NCBI GenBank assembly: GCA_016617855.1
Contig: JAECUM010096233.1
Location: forward strand, 1 to 64,000
Direction of reading: 5' to 3'
From: Megalonaias nervosa
Taxonomy: Eukaryota; Mollusca; Bivalvia; Unionida; Unionidae
DNA: 64,000 bases
Shown: in pieces, positions 19,805 through 30,512 of the stretch
Layout: the number at the start of each line of letters is the position of its first letter
Numbering within the stretch: the first letter of the stretch is position 1
Notes under the pieces: model-generated
The model's input: only the letters and a program-made list of their open reading frames with translations
Databases searched by the model: none
Told to the model about the DNA's origin: nothing
Program-made: the position numbers and the translations under genes

Positions 19805-21176
19805 ATGTTCAAACGTGTATCTAATCTAGCATTTGACATGGATGCGCCAGTTCTCAAGGATGAATCTGTGCGCGATAATCAGTAATATTCTTATGACGCA
19901 CGTGTACCTAACGCACGTGGAAGAATAGAATTACAAGTTCAGGATACAAGTAGATATTTATTGCCCGCTGAGGCATTTATTGAGATCGAAGGTAGACTTT
20001 TAAAAGCAGATGATACAGCATACGGAATTGGTGATCGAGTTGGTTTTGTTAATAATGGCGTCATGGCGTTATTTAACAGTGCCACGTATAGCATTGACAG
20101 ACGAAATATTGAATCATGCCTGAAAAACGTCGATGTTGCCACGACGATACTTGGTCTTGCAAGATACAGCGATGATTACTCGAGATCAGCTGGTCCATCA
20201 ATGATGTTTGCAAAGGATACAACTGATCATCCGGAAAGCAGAAACGTAACATTGAATGCAGCTTGAACTGAAGTTGCATCAATGAATGAAAACTTCAGCT
20301 TGGGATTTGCATCACGTCGATCAATGTTAACCGGTTATAAAGACTTTTCATGTGTGATTCCACTATCACATGTATTTGGATTTTGTAGAAATGTTAGAAA
20401 AGTTATATTTGGTGCTAAACACACCGTGGTACTTGTCAGAAAAGCCACCGACAATGATGCAATATGGCATGCTGCTGCCGTTGATGCAGATAAAATAATG
20501 CTAACAAAACGTTTTGGTTGTGGATGTCGGTAATGACTCCATCACTGGCCGAAGAACAACGGTTATTTTCGTTTATGGATCAAGGTGTTAAATCAACATT
20601 GTCATTGTTGATGATGACCACAGATTGTATTCAAAGTAATGTTGCTGGGTTATTCACATGGCAGATAGCATCACAGCAGGGAGTGTCTGCACCACGACAT
20701 ATATTCATCACGTTTCAGGAAAATGCCAGAGTAGATTCGCAGGAATGAAATCCAATGGTGTTTGACACGCTTGGGGTAGTAAAGTTTCTTTGAGGATAAA
20801 TGGACATCAAGAACCTTCTGAAGAAGTGTTGCTGAATTTAAAGAATAATCATGTTGCACGTGCTTATCATCGGTTGATGACATTCACGGGGGGTGATCAG
20901 CATGTGGATTCTGGTTTGCAGATATCTCAGCGGGATTTCACAGCATTATATCCGATCTATTATTTCTCACTGGAGCACTTGGATTTGCTCAGATAATCAG
21001 TCGTTGACATACATTTCTGAGCTCATGTAGCACGAGTATTTGTTGCTATACCTGGTCCACCAGCTATTCCTGGGGGTTATAGAGTAGTCGCTGTTATACT
21101 CTCCGACAAAACAATGTTGCTTGAAGGTGTTGGTGGACGAATGAGAGTTACTGTTGCCCCAGTGGAAAACATGTAA
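19805..21176 (+). pseudogene. Cassette A gene 3: major capsid protein, disrupted
   Basis: Starts ATG 19805 (MFKRVSNLAFDMDAPVLKDE). Conserved stretches with the B copy include YLLPAEAFIEIEGRLL, GFVNNGVMALF, VATTILGLARYSDDYSRSAG and HVFGFCRNVRKVIFGAKH, a pattern I associate with jelly-roll major capsid proteins of Polinton-like viruses. About 455 codons in all. In-frame stops occur at codon 27 and near 20264, frameshifts near 20.52 and 20.78 kb, and a stop at 20994-20996. After that stop the similarity to the B copy continues (SDKTMLLEGVGGRMRV) to a final stop at 21176. This copy cannot give a full protein. Confidence 0.7.
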
Positions 21177-21198
21177 TTAAATCGCTCATGATATTATA

Positions 21199-21672
21199 AT
21201 GTCATATCATCATGTTAGTGTTACTGTGACTCCAGCTCAGATTAAAAAGCTACAATCAGCATAAAAAAAGAATTCTGGAATAAAAATATTGCTGAAATCA
21301 GCACAGATCGCAGGTGGTTCAAATAAACTATTACTGACTGAACGTCAACTCAGGCACTTCAATGACGCCAAAACATCAAAAGACCGGCGTTAGACTTGAT
21401 CTTTCTGCGGGTGCAAGTAGCGACATTGCCAAGACGGGTGGTATATTTCCACTTCTTGCAGCTATACCAGCGTTGATAGCCGCTGAAGCCCCAGCTGTTG
21501 CAAAAGCAGCTGCACTTGGTACTGTTGGAACTACTGCTGAGATGGCACTAAAGAAAGCAACAGGTCACGGAATAAAGACTTAAAAAAGTCAACAGGGAAA
21601 GGTCTAATACTACCAGGAACCCCCTATTCGTGGTACGGTCGAGGTCTAAGACTGCCGGGAACATTTCGTTGA
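21199..21672 (+). pseudogene. Cassette A gene 4: pX/pVI-like minor capsid protein, disrupted
   Basis: A copy of the intact gene at 26907-27365. Start ATG 21199 (MSYHHVSVTVTPAQIKKLQ), an early TAA after codon 22, a frameshift near 21.37 kb, then the hydrophobic KTGGIFPLLAAIPALIAAEA block and the Lys/Gly-rich repeats GKGLILPGT and GRGLRLPGT. The amphipathic/hydrophobic block resembles adenovirus pX/pVI-type membrane-active peptides found in adintoviruses. Confidence 0.65.
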
Positions 21673-21680
21673 TGCTTCCC

Positions 21681-22080
21681 ATGTCCAATCTTGATTTATT
21701 TGATGCTGCCGCGCGATTAAACATCAAAAACGTTAGAGGCGCTTTTATGTGTGATCAATTACCAAAACAACCAAACCGTGTTAAAACCGGTATTATTAAT
21801 CTCGATGGAAGTTCACGCCCTGGTACTCATTGGGTTGCATACGCGATTGATCCACGTGGAATTGTTTATTTCGATTCGTATGGGTTGGCACCACCTAATG
21901 AATTTTTAAATTATGTCGGCAATCTGGTATTCAACATTACCAACACAGAAAATAACTGATCCGCCAATATGTGGCCGTGAAGTACTCGCTGCACTCGACG
22001 CCGTGTCAAGGTCGCTGACACTACCTCATAAAGTCATACATGAATATGCATCGTCGTCCAATATTTTAAAGAGGTCTTAG
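21681..22080 (+). pseudogene. Cassette A gene 5: adenain-type cysteine protease, frameshifted
   Basis: The N-terminal part holds GTHWVAYAIDPRG and YFDSYGLAPP (catalytic His and Asp regions of adenovirus-type proteases). A frameshift near 21.92 kb moves the part with the nucleophile Cys (ICGREVLAALDAVSRS) to another frame, ending at the TAG at 22078-22080. Cassette B has the intact version. These proteases mature capsid proteins. Confidence 0.75.
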
Positions 22081-22091
22081 TGTAATATACA

Positions 22092-23036
22092 GTTGTAGAT
22101 ATTTTCGGAAGATCTGCACGAGGTAAGCCTCAAGGTGACTTATCCAAATTTACAACCCAGATGCGACGAAGATAACTTAGTGGTGTTTGCTAAAACCGGT
22201 AAAATTAAAAACTCAGAGGAATCAATTCTAACACTCATGGGAGAAATTGCTAGACGAATCAGAAGAATTGGAGATATTATGTATGGCGATCTCAACATGA
22301 GCAAAAATACAATTATTAATGTGAGAGAACCAAAATCAGATGATGATGTGGCAACAAAAAGATACGCAGACAGCAACAATGCCACGATCAGAACTGAGAT
22401 CGATGATCGTTTACTATCCGCCGGTGATACAATGCCTGGTTCCCTCAATATGGCTAATAATAAAATTAGTAGTCTTGGAGAACCAGAATCAAACAATGGC
22501 GTTGCAAGGAAGAAATACATCGAAAATAGCAACATCCCTATAACGACTTCGCTGATGACAATCAATGATAGAATGACCATATTTAGATCTGAATATTCTA
22601 ATCATGTAACCGCGTTTACAAATTTTCGCAGAAACAAATAGAACAATTAATGAATTTTTCGTAAGTCCAGCAGTCATTGACATTAAGCTCTCTGAAATCA
22701 AAAAGATTACCGATCATTCAACCCCTATGCACGCAGTAACGTGTTGATCATTATTATGGACACCAATCAATAAATTTATCAAACATCACCCCAAGGTTAC
22801 CGGCGTGTACAGGTTTTCAGTAATCGGCGTTACAACATTTACAGTATCTACCACAATTTCACAGCATTCTCCAATCAACGCATCTTCTGGATCTGTGTTA
22901 GTGATACTGGAAAAAAAAATGACGAGAGAACATTCGTGGTGGAAACCGAAGAAAAAAACATCGACGCGTTGTTGTACTATTGGTGTATTGAATTCGTCTC
23001 CAGTATGCCACCTACTTAAAACTTTGCAATATACGT
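22092..23036 (+). pseudogene. Cassette A gene 6: fibre-like protein, disrupted
   Basis: It holds two tandem copies of a shaft-type repeat (GDLNMSKNTIINVREP...ATKRYAD and GSLNMANNKISSLGEP...ARKKYIE), a pattern known from phage tail fibres and Polinton fibre-like proteins. A C-terminal beta-rich region with VTGVYRFSVI-type sequence follows. The start codon seen in cassette B is not preserved at the equivalent place (about 22095). Frameshifts near 22.14, 22.64 and 22.95 kb break it. Cassette B has only one shaft repeat. Confidence 0.6.
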
Positions 23037-23037
23037 A

Positions 23038-23158
23038 ATGAACCAATCGATTGACGTTCAACGATGTTGCAGCACATCATTACAGATACGATCAAGCATG
23101 CGAGTGGCATCGCCAACTGCAAAATATTATCGACGAGTATACAGTAAAACAAAAAAAC

Positions 23159-23190
<32 letters not shown>

Positions 23191-23544
23191 CGCAGACGTG
23201 TCGTTGTTACTGATATAATTGTATACTCTGCTTCTGCGGTCATCGCTGGAACAGTAACGGTCATCGGCGCATTATCAGCGTCATACGTGATAGCACCAGT
23301 GATAGGAATTGGTGTTTCAGTTGCAACAGGAATTAGTGGTATTCGTAATATCATCGCAAAAAAATATCCACGTGCGCGGTTGATAAATTACACGAGCACA
23401 CACCATATTATCTTCGTTGATATCATACGTCTCAACGATGGATCAATATCAGATCAGGAATTTGAAGAAATGATTAAGATTTACCACGAGGCCTTGACTG
23501 TATCAGAATCTACGAAAAAAGATATTAGATCTCCGATAATTTAA
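23038..23544 (+). CDS. Cassette A gene 7: two-TM membrane protein
   Basis: A 168-codon open frame. A basic N-terminal region is interrupted by a run of about 30 A's (23157-23187) encoding polylysine, then two hydrophobic segments separated by a short turn (IIVYSASAVIAGTVTVIGAL and YVIAPVIGIGVSVATGISGI), then a charged C-terminal domain (DGSISDQEFEEMIKIYHEAL). The last part looks like an EF-hand-like acidic helix but lacks a full calcium loop. Cassette B has a diverged copy without the long A tract. The protein could sit in a viral or host membrane; its function is unknown. Confidence 0.55.
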
Positions 23545-23550
23545 ATAATA

Positions 23551-23946
23551 ATGTCGCAAGAATTACTACAACAAATTGCTAACAATACAACACCGTTGAA
23601 AACAACGATGATATCAGCAAGCTCAATCAAGCCTGAGTTCAACATCAGCTTTCCAACTGCGATTTCAGCGAAGGAAATAGCACTTGAACAATTGCGAGTG
23701 TATCATAGCTGGCCAAATATTAGCTCAAAGTCATTCGGTGGGTTGTAAACAAATAATTCACTGTTATTTGCGTACAAAACCAGATGGAACCCCGATTGGA
23801 ATGTTGTTGGTATTCCTACTGGCAGGTATCAGATCAAACAAATCAACGATGAGTTCCAGCGCAGAACCAAATCTATCACAAGAAAAAAATCCAAGATCGC
23901 TATTACGGCTCATGAGCAAACGTTATCAGCCGCGATAGAAATATAA
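23551..23946 (+). pseudogene. Cassette A gene 8: N-terminal part of spike/penton-like protein
   Basis: Starts MSQELLQQIANNTTPLKTTM after an AT-rich leader (TTTAAATAATAATG). It continues past one in-frame TAA (23746-23748) through IPTGRYQIKQINDEFQRR, typical of small jelly-roll proteins of animal Polintons, and stops at 23946. The C-terminal part (compare 30.1-30.34 kb and 39.68 kb) is missing. Cassette B begins only about 115 bp later, so the gene was cut at the cassette junction. Confidence 0.6.
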
Positions 23947-24062
23947 ATGCCTGACTACAGCGTAAATATATATTAGTCGTCGATCCGAACCGTGCTTGGA
24001 TGGCGTCATCTTCGTCAGTTCACTCTCTCTGCTGCTGTAATTAAATCATTGTTATATCAATA

Positions 24063-25041
24063 ATGATTTGAGAAGCTTACTCAGCTAGACTAGTTCGAGA
24101 GCGACTAGAAGCAATCAAGAAATATCTACCTGTCCGTGATTCTGTCGGACAGAAATTACAAGCGCGTCAGCAGACACAAGAAGAATTTGCAGAAGGCGCA
24201 GAACAATTATTTAAACCAATTACTGAACCAACAAAGAAAATTGTTTCAGCAACTGAGGCAACACAAAAAGCTCTTGAAACATTGCCTGCCGATATTGCTG
24301 GGCGTCTTCGACCACCTCGACCACCACCCAGGCAACTTCCTCAACCACCACCTGAAATTCAACCACTACCTGAAATTCAACCACAACCTGAACCACCAAA
24401 AACTAAAACCAAAATAGTAGATAAGTTCACGCCTGAAGGTATTGCCGCTATCAAAGACCCAAATAAATTAATAAAGATTGCCGCGTATGGATATTATCAA
24501 AGAGAAAAATACGCGAAACCTGAATATATTAATACGCTGAAATCTGGCGATTGGGTCAAGGTTATATATCGTATTGCTCATGATACTCCGCAGATTAGAT
24601 CTGAGGAAGATGTTAGTCGGTTTGATATTTTAACCAGGTAGTGAAACAGCATATTGAACAAGTAAAAGAAACAAGAAAACAAAACGTAGAAGAAATGAAA
24701 CAGAAACTTGAAAAATCAAAAGCACAAAGGAAATCAAGGAAGAAAAAAGCAGTGGAAACGACAGGTGAGGAAGAAGAATGGCAGGATACCCTGGGTGCCA
24801 CTGGAAGTGGTATTGGTACAGGTACAAATGGAAGTAGTCTTGTTACTTGTCCCGATAACGTCCTTGCCGACGTGGACAGATTAGAAATTCTGATTGGTGG
24901 AAAATGAGCCGGTAATAATTCTCCAGAAATTATTAATGTAGCAGCTGCTATATGTCAACGATTATTTACAGGCGGTATCATGGATATTAACGTGTATCGG
25001 TCCCTCATTAATGAAATCGCCGATGATTATCACAGTGATTA
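24063..25041 (+). pseudogene. Cassette B gene 1: scaffold-like structural protein
   Basis: Paralogue of 17702-18693. The presumptive ATG at 24063 is followed by a TGA at codon 3, a frameshift lies near 24.64 kb, and a TGA at 24904-24906 replaces the Arg codon kept in cassette A. Domains: N-terminal RERLEAIKKYLPVRD, a Pro/Gln-rich linker (24.30-24.41 kb), middle block YYQREKYAKPEYIN, a Lys/Glu coiled coil (24.65-24.78 kb) and the conserved C-terminal domain. The coiled coil is absent from the A copy, so the two linkers have diverged strongly. Confidence 0.65.
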
Positions 25042-25068
25042 AACAATAGATATAATTACTATAATAAA

Positions 25069-25454
25069 ATGATCACACACGCTGCTCAACGTGGACCAAC
25101 CATGGTCAGGGTGATAAATTCGAGATTACCTACATATAAAACATTTTACGGAGATGGACTCGGCGATGTTGTTCAGGGTTTATTTAGAAGGATAGCCCCA
25201 AAAGCAACACCGATTGCAAATCAACTAGGAATGAAAGCTAACACGTTGTTCGTGAAAAAAGTTTTAGTGCTGCCGGCGACGTCGCCACTAAAGCATTCTC
25301 TGCAATCAAGGATAGACTAGCACGATTAATAAGACGAAAACCTCAACCAGTAAAATTATCCAGCACTGAAGTGATGCCTGCAAACGTTAGTAAAATAATA
25401 AATCAAGTCGCAAATTAAAAATTAGCGTCATTAGCTGGTGAAAAAGTAAAAAAA
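25069..25454 (+). pseudogene. Cassette B gene 2: small core-like protein, frameshifted
   Basis: Paralogue of 19334-19729, with start MITHAAQRGPTMVRVINSRL and YGDGLGDVVQGLFRRIAPKA. A frameshift near 25.24 kb separates the basic C-terminal half. Spacer to gene 1 is 27 bp. Confidence 0.65.
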
Positions 25455-25517
25455 TATAACCGCTAGTCTGGTAGCAGGAAGTGGTTTTCGTGTTAAACGA
25501 TAGCAAATATAATAAGG

Positions 25518-26881
25518 GTGTTCAAACGCATATCTGACCCCGCATTCGACATGGACGCACCAGTACTCAAAGATGAATCGGTACGTGATTATCAATATTA
25601 TTCTTACGACGCACGTGTACCTGAGGAGCGTGGAAGAATTGAATTACAAGTTCAGGATACAAGCAGATATTTTTTACCTGCTGAGGCATTTATTGAAGTC
25701 GAAGGTAGACTTTTAAAATTAGATGATACAGATTATGGAATTGGTGATCGAGTTGGTTTTGTCAATAATGGTACTATGGCGTTATTTAAAAGTGCATCAT
25801 ATAACATTGATGGACGAGATATTGAGATATGTCATAACGACATTGACGTTGCCACAACAACACTTGGCCTTGCAAGATACAGCGATGATTACTCAAGATC
25901 AGCTGGTCCATCAATGATGTTTGCCAAAGATACAACTGATCAACCCGAGAACAGAAATGTAACATTAAATGCAGCTGGGGACACAGTTGTATCAATGAAT
26001 GAAAATTACAACCTGGGATTCGCGTCACGTCGAGCAATACTGGGCGACGATGAAAGATTTTCATGTGCGATTCCCCTGTCACACATCTTTGGATTTTGTA
26101 GAAATGTTAGAAAGGTTATTTTTGGAGCCAAGCACACAATTGTACTCGTACGAAAAAAAAAAACGACGATGATGCAATATGGAACGCTGAAGGAGCTAAC
26201 GCAGGTGCAACTGCGGAACTTTATGGTAAAGTAATACTGACAAAACTTTCATTGTGGATGCCAACAATGACACTGTCGTTAATCGAAGAACAGCGGCTAC
26301 TTTCTTTTATGGAAGCGGCGGTAAGTTGACGCTGACAATGACCACTGATTCTATCCAGAGTAACATTAATGGGTTTTTTTACGTGGCAAATAGCATCACA
26401 GCAAGGTGTCTCTGCACCGCGACATATATTTGTTGCACTTCAAGATGTTACGCGAGTAAACTCGCAAATACGAAGTATTATGATATTTGATAAACTCGGC
26501 GTTACTGAGGTTTCTTTGAGGATAAATGGACATCACGAACCAGCCGAGGATATTTTGTTAAATTTTGAACAAAACAGTGTTGCACGTGCGTATCATCGTC
26601 TGATGACGTTCATGGGATGTGATCAAAATATTGATACTGGTTTACAAATATCACAGCGGGATTTTACAACGCTGTATCCGAGCTATTACTTTTCGCTGAA
26701 ACATTTGGATTTGTTTAGATAGTCAGTCGTTGATATACATTTTCGAGCTCGTGTGACGCGAGGAACATTTGAAAATTACAGAGCAATCGCCGTTATACTC
26801 AGCGATAAAACAATGTTACTTGAAGGTGTTGGTGGTCGCATGAGAGTCGTTGATGCTCCAGTAGAAATATGCAAGCGTTAA
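25518..26881 (+). pseudogene. Cassette B gene 3: major capsid protein, disrupted
   Basis: The better preserved of the two capsid genes, but the ATG has become GTG (25518-25520) and frameshifts lie near 26.15 kb and 26.32-26.37 kb. The first 210 codons are open, with FFLPAEAFIEVEGRLL-like, GFVNNGTMALF, TTTLGLARYSDDYSRSAG and HIFGFCRNVRKVIFGAKH. After the stop at 26720-26722 the reading frame continues, with conserved sequence (SVVDIHFRARV, SDKTMLLEGVGGRMRV), to 26881. Expected function: capsid shell with the penton/spike protein. About 450 codons, at the short end for a double jelly-roll protein. Confidence 0.7.
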
Positions 26882-26906
26882 TTTAGAAGTCAGAAATATA
26901 TCATAA

Positions 26907-27365
26907 ATGTCATATCATCATGTTAGTGTCAATCTGACTCCTGGTCAGATTAAAAGACTTCAGTCAGCATCAGCGAAGCGATGTGGAACAAAAATATCAT
27001 TAAAACAAGAACGAATCACAGGTGGCCAAAATAAATTATCTCTAACAGAACGCCAGTTTAAGCATTTCAATGAAGCTAAGCAATCAAAGAAAGGTATACG
27101 AGTAAATCTTTCTGGGGGTGCTATCAGCGCCATCGTTAAGACTGGTGGGATATTTCCACTTCTTGCAGCTATCCCAGCGTTAATAGCTGCTGCCGTTCCA
27201 GCTGTTGCAAAAGCTGCTGCGTTAGATGCAGTTGGGACAGCTGCTGGAATGGCGCTGAAGAAAGAAACTGGACAAGGATTAAAAAAAAGGAAACGAAGTG
27301 GTCAAGGCCTGAGACTTCCAGGGTCTCGATACGGAAAAGGATTAAGACTTCCAGGGACTCGCTGA
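26907..27365 (+). CDS. Cassette B gene 4: pX/pVI-like minor capsid protein, intact
   Basis: An intact 152-codon gene starting MSYHHVSVNLTPGQIKRLQS. Layout: an N-terminal polar part with two LTPGQ/LTERQ-type repeats, a central hydrophobic Ala/Pro/Leu block GGIFPLLAAIPALIAAAVPA that looks membrane-active, and a basic Gly-rich tail with two SGQGLRLPGS/GKGLRLPGT repeats. Adintoviruses encode such proteins beside the capsid and protease genes, where adenovirus pVI and pX are the analogues (membrane lysis and core). The Gly-rich tail could include an adenain cleavage site. It ends 8 bp before the protease start. Confidence 0.75.
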   Translation: MSYHHVSVNLTPGQIKRLQSASAKRCGTKISLKQERITGGQNKLSLTERQFKHFNEAKQSKKGIRVNLSGGAISAIVKTGGIFPLLAAIPALIAAAVPAVAKAAALDAVGTAAGMALKKETGQGLKKRKRSGQGLRLPGSRYGKGLRLPGTR

Positions 27366-27373
27366 TTTTCCCG

Positions 27374-27787
27374 ATGTCTAACTTTGATTTACTCGATGCT
27401 GCTGCGCGATTAAATAGAAAGAATTTCAGAGGTGTTTTTATGCGTGATCAATTACCGAAAAATCCAAATCTGATTGAAACAGGCATTATGAATCTCGATA
27501 AAAGCTCTGGTCGTGGCACTCACTGGGTTGCATATGCAATTGATCCACGTGGAATTATTTATTTTGATTCGTATGGGTTGACGCCACCAAAAGAATTTTT
27601 AAAATGTATCGACAGACTTCAAAGTATTCCAATCTGGTATTCAACGCTACCAACAGAAAAAATAACCGACCCACTGATATGTGGCCGTGAAGCACTAGCA
27701 GTACTTAATGCTGTATCAAGATCAGCGAAACCACCTCATAAGGCTGTACACGAATATACGAGTGCCATGACAAAGTCATGGATTTAA
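27374..27787 (+). CDS. Cassette B gene 5: adenain-type cysteine protease, intact
   Basis: An intact 137-codon protease. Key residues follow the adenovirus order: His in GTHWVAYAID (about residues 56-64), Asp in YFDSYGL (about 74-80), and Cys in ICGREALAVLNAVS (about 108-121). The Gln that normally helps form the oxyanion hole just before Cys is not obvious (PLICGREA). At 137 residues it is shorter than adenain (about 200), as is usual for Polinton/adintovirus enzymes. It would cleave capsid and core precursors during maturation. Gene order capsid, pX, protease supports this. Confidence 0.85.
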   Translation: MSNFDLLDAAARLNRKNFRGVFMRDQLPKNPNLIETGIMNLDKSSGRGTHWVAYAIDPRGIIYFDSYGLTPPKEFLKCIDRLQSIPIWYSTLPTEKITDPLICGREALAVLNAVSRSAKPPHKAVHEYTSAMTKSWI

Positions 27788-27805
27788 ATAAACGCTAATC
27801 ATATA

Positions 27806-28805
27806 ATGGTAGATATTTACGGAAGATCAAATAAAACTAAAAAAAACCAACAAGCACCATCCGAAGTCTTACTCAAGCGAGCAACAAAACAGATCAGGGA
27901 CGAATTATCTGACCTAGTCAATCTTGCCAAAGTTGATATAAACGAACTTGTTGTATTTCAAAACCATGAAGGAAAATTGAAGACGAGTAATATTTAAATC
28001 AATGATATTATTATTCGTAATCGATTATCGCGAGAAGGTCTTGTTGCTGTATATGACAAAGAGGACAAACTTGTTCCTAGTGTTGTTACTCTGTCGTCGA
28101 TCCGAGATAGTATAAGTGAACGAGTGTAAAAGCCGGCGATATAATCAATGGCGTCATTAACATGAATAACAATAAAATTATTAATGTAGGAGAACCGACG
28201 GATAATCTCGACGCTGCAACAAAAAAATATGTAGACGATAACAATATTCCGATGACAACTTCGTTGTCGACGATCAATGATGGAATGATCGCACTTAGAA
28301 CTGAATTTTATAATCACATACAACTGTTTATGAAATTTCGCAGAAATGTAAATAGACCCATTAATGATTTTTTTGGAAGTCCACCAACCGTTGATATTAA
28401 ACTCGCCGACGTTAACACGAAACTCAGTGATATTGTCAGTGGAATTCCTAATATCGTCAATAAAACCAATCTGATTAAAATTCCACACAAACAAATTAAC
28501 AATATCGTGTACACAGTATCAACGGGATCTTCAACATGGATACCAAACGATAACACTATCAAACATACCGCAGAAGTAACTGGCGTGTACAGGCTGTCCG
28601 TATTTAGTTCTGCAAAATTTAGTATATTTACCACGCATCTATGGCGTCATTCAACCGATAATTTTTCTGGGACTGTATCTGTAGTGTTAAATAAAGATAC
28701 CGAAGAAACGTTTATGCTGGTATCATCTGATAAAAATTAACCTCGGCGTCTTACTGGTGGTGTCTGGAATTTGTAGCTGAAACACCTCAATTAATTACTT
28801 AATAC
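27806..28805 (+). pseudogene. Cassette B gene 6: fibre-like protein, disrupted
   Basis: ATG 27806 (MVDIYGRSNKTKKNQQAPSE), an alpha-helical N-terminal part, a stop at 27995-27997, a frameshift near 28.12 kb, then a long open stretch to 28740. That stretch has one shaft repeat (INMNNNKIINVGEPTDNLDA followed by ATKKYVDDN) and a beta-rich C-terminus containing VTGVYRLSVFSSAKFSIF. Shaft repeats of this type are known in phage tail fibres and viral fibre proteins; the C-terminal domain may be the receptor-binding knob, which is inference. Confidence 0.65.
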
Positions 28806-29289
28806 AGTATAACGATAGACGTTCAGCGATACAGATACTATCAAGTAACAACATGGCAGAATAAATTAAAAGCCATCATTGATGATTATACAGCAAAAAT
28901 AAAGAAATATCGTAGGCGTGCGGTTGTCGTTGATATCATCGTTTATTCCGTTTCCGGGATTGTTGCTGGAACCGCGTAGTATTATCAACGTTGATGATGA
29001 CAGCACCGATCGTTGTAACAATCACTGTTTCATCGTCAACCACGATCGCTGGAATATTTAATATTATCGCGAAAAAGATAAATAAGTGCACAAATGAAAA
29101 ATTGAACAAGTACACGGTGAAATTACACACTGCAACTGTAGCATATTCCAAATTATCGTCGATGATTTCTTCGTCGCTCAACGATGGAATAATATCCGAT
29201 GAAGAATTCAGTACTATAATAAGGATATAAATGAAGTATTTACCATGGGTGATTCGATCACGGAAATAAATAATTTAGAGCAACCATAA
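28806..29289 (+). pseudogene. Cassette B gene 7: two-TM membrane protein, disrupted
   Basis: Paralogue of 23038-23544. RRAVVVDIIVYSVSGIVAGT is followed by a TAG and frameshift near 28.98 kb, then the second hydrophobic part (APIVVTITVSSSTTIAGIF) and the acidic NDGIISDEEFSTI helix. The start codon of cassette A is not kept. It lacks the long A tract of copy A. Confidence 0.6.
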
Positions 29290-29302
29290 TATAATAATGA
29301 CA

Positions 29303-29452
29303 ATGTCATTGGAATTATTACAACAGATCGTCACTAATACTGCTCCGGTAAGAACTACAATGATATCAGCGAGTTCAACTATTCCTGAATTCAGTATTAA
29401 TTTTCCAACTGCAATACCAGCAAGCGAAATAGCATTAGCGCAATTAGCCTGA
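29303..29452 (+). pseudogene. Cassette B gene 8: N-terminal fragment of spike/penton-like protein
   Basis: Starts MSLELLQQIVTNTAPVRTTM, close to copy A (23551), and is open for 49 codons to a TGA at 29450-29452. In another frame, with no gap, it passes into the open frame of the next entry (PPVYQGPPEP, then ATG 29490). The two may be one gene joined by a frameshift or rearrangement. Confidence 0.6.
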
Positions 29453-29489
29453 TATTCCACCGGTCTATCAAGGACCTCCAGAACCACGC

Positions 29490-30344
29490 ATGGAGGAGTT
29501 TCTCACAAAAGAAAGAAGTAATTATATAAAACAGTTCAATTATCAAAAGCCGCTGCGTGAATACAATAATGAAGCTGGAAAAGTTTTAATTATTATAGAA
29601 TATGATAAAACTATTGAAAAACTACTGCCGAGATTTGTTGTTGAAAAGCTCGATGAGGAATTACCCGTTGATGTAAATTTTTTAAAATCTTTTTCGGACG
29701 ACATCAGATCCGAGCATGCAAATTTTATCGATGAACTAAAAATTTTATTTTCAAGCATTACCACCCATTACTCCGAGGACACAAAACAACAAATCATCGA
29801 AACAATAATGATCTTAAATAGAATTGTGAGTAATCTTGAAAAATCCAACGAAGTTTTAAGAGAAATTTTTAATTATATAGGAACACAGCAAGTTACTAAG
29901 TATTATAAAATAACTGAGCAACAATTTCAAAAATTTATATTTCCAGGATTTGATGGTAATGATCTCGTAAAATCAGTCAACGTTGTAATCAATGAAAACT
30001 TTCCAAAAATTTTAGAATCATGGAGAAAAGTAGCTCCGCAAGCTAACATTTTAAGATACAACAACGATCCGTACAATGAAGGCCGTCATATCTCGCCAGG
30101 AATCGTCAATGTAACATCAACGATCGCTGTCAATCTAGTGTGCGATGCCGTCGACGGCAGTTATCAAGTTGACACTGAAAAATCCAACCAGGCCCAACAA
30201 GGATACATTATATATTCATTTACCGCTGAAGAATCCCCAGGCAATTTGATTGTATCAGAACCAATCAACGTTGTTTATCTAAAATGTCATAATCCATTCT
30301 TATCGCGGATACATTTCAAACTTACTGACCAGAATGGCCACTAG
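29490..30344 (+). CDS. Spike/penton-like protein: coiled-coil body plus conserved C-terminal domain
   Basis: An intact 284-codon frame. Residues 1-190 are helical and charged (for example LEKSNEVLREIFNYIG), followed by a conserved beta-rich domain starting near residue 210 (VNVTSTIAVNLVCDAVDGSY and VYLKCHNPFLSRIHFKLTDQ). The same C-terminal domain recurs at 39678. Its terminal FKLTDQNG pattern resembles the end of penton/minor capsid proteins in animal Polintons. The helical body is not found elsewhere in the window. The gene probably belongs to the vertex or spike. The upstream frame is open to about 29453 without a Met, so a longer ancestral N-terminus is likely. Confidence 0.6.
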   Translation: MEEFLTKERSNYIKQFNYQKPLREYNNEAGKVLIIIEYDKTIEKLLPRFVVEKLDEELPVDVNFLKSFSDDIRSEHANFIDELKILFSSITTHYSEDTKQQIIETIMILNRIVSNLEKSNEVLREIFNYIGTQQVTKYYKITEQQFQKFIFPGFDGNDLVKSVNVVINENFPKILESWRKVAPQANILRYNNDPYNEGRHISPGIVNVTSTIAVNLVCDAVDGSYQVDTEKSNQAQQGYIIYSFTAEESPGNLIVSEPINVVYLKCHNPFLSRIHFKLTDQNGH

Positions 30345-30512
30345 CTCGATCTCAGGTCAGAGTCGTTAAGTATAAATCTGTATGTAAGATCGTAGATCTC
30401 ACGCTCGCATAGCGTCATCGTAGAAAATACCAAGCAAAAAAATAAAAAATTAAAAATGTCAGAATAAAATATTTTTTTTTTACCCCGTGATTTTATTAGG
30501 ATCAGAAATGAA

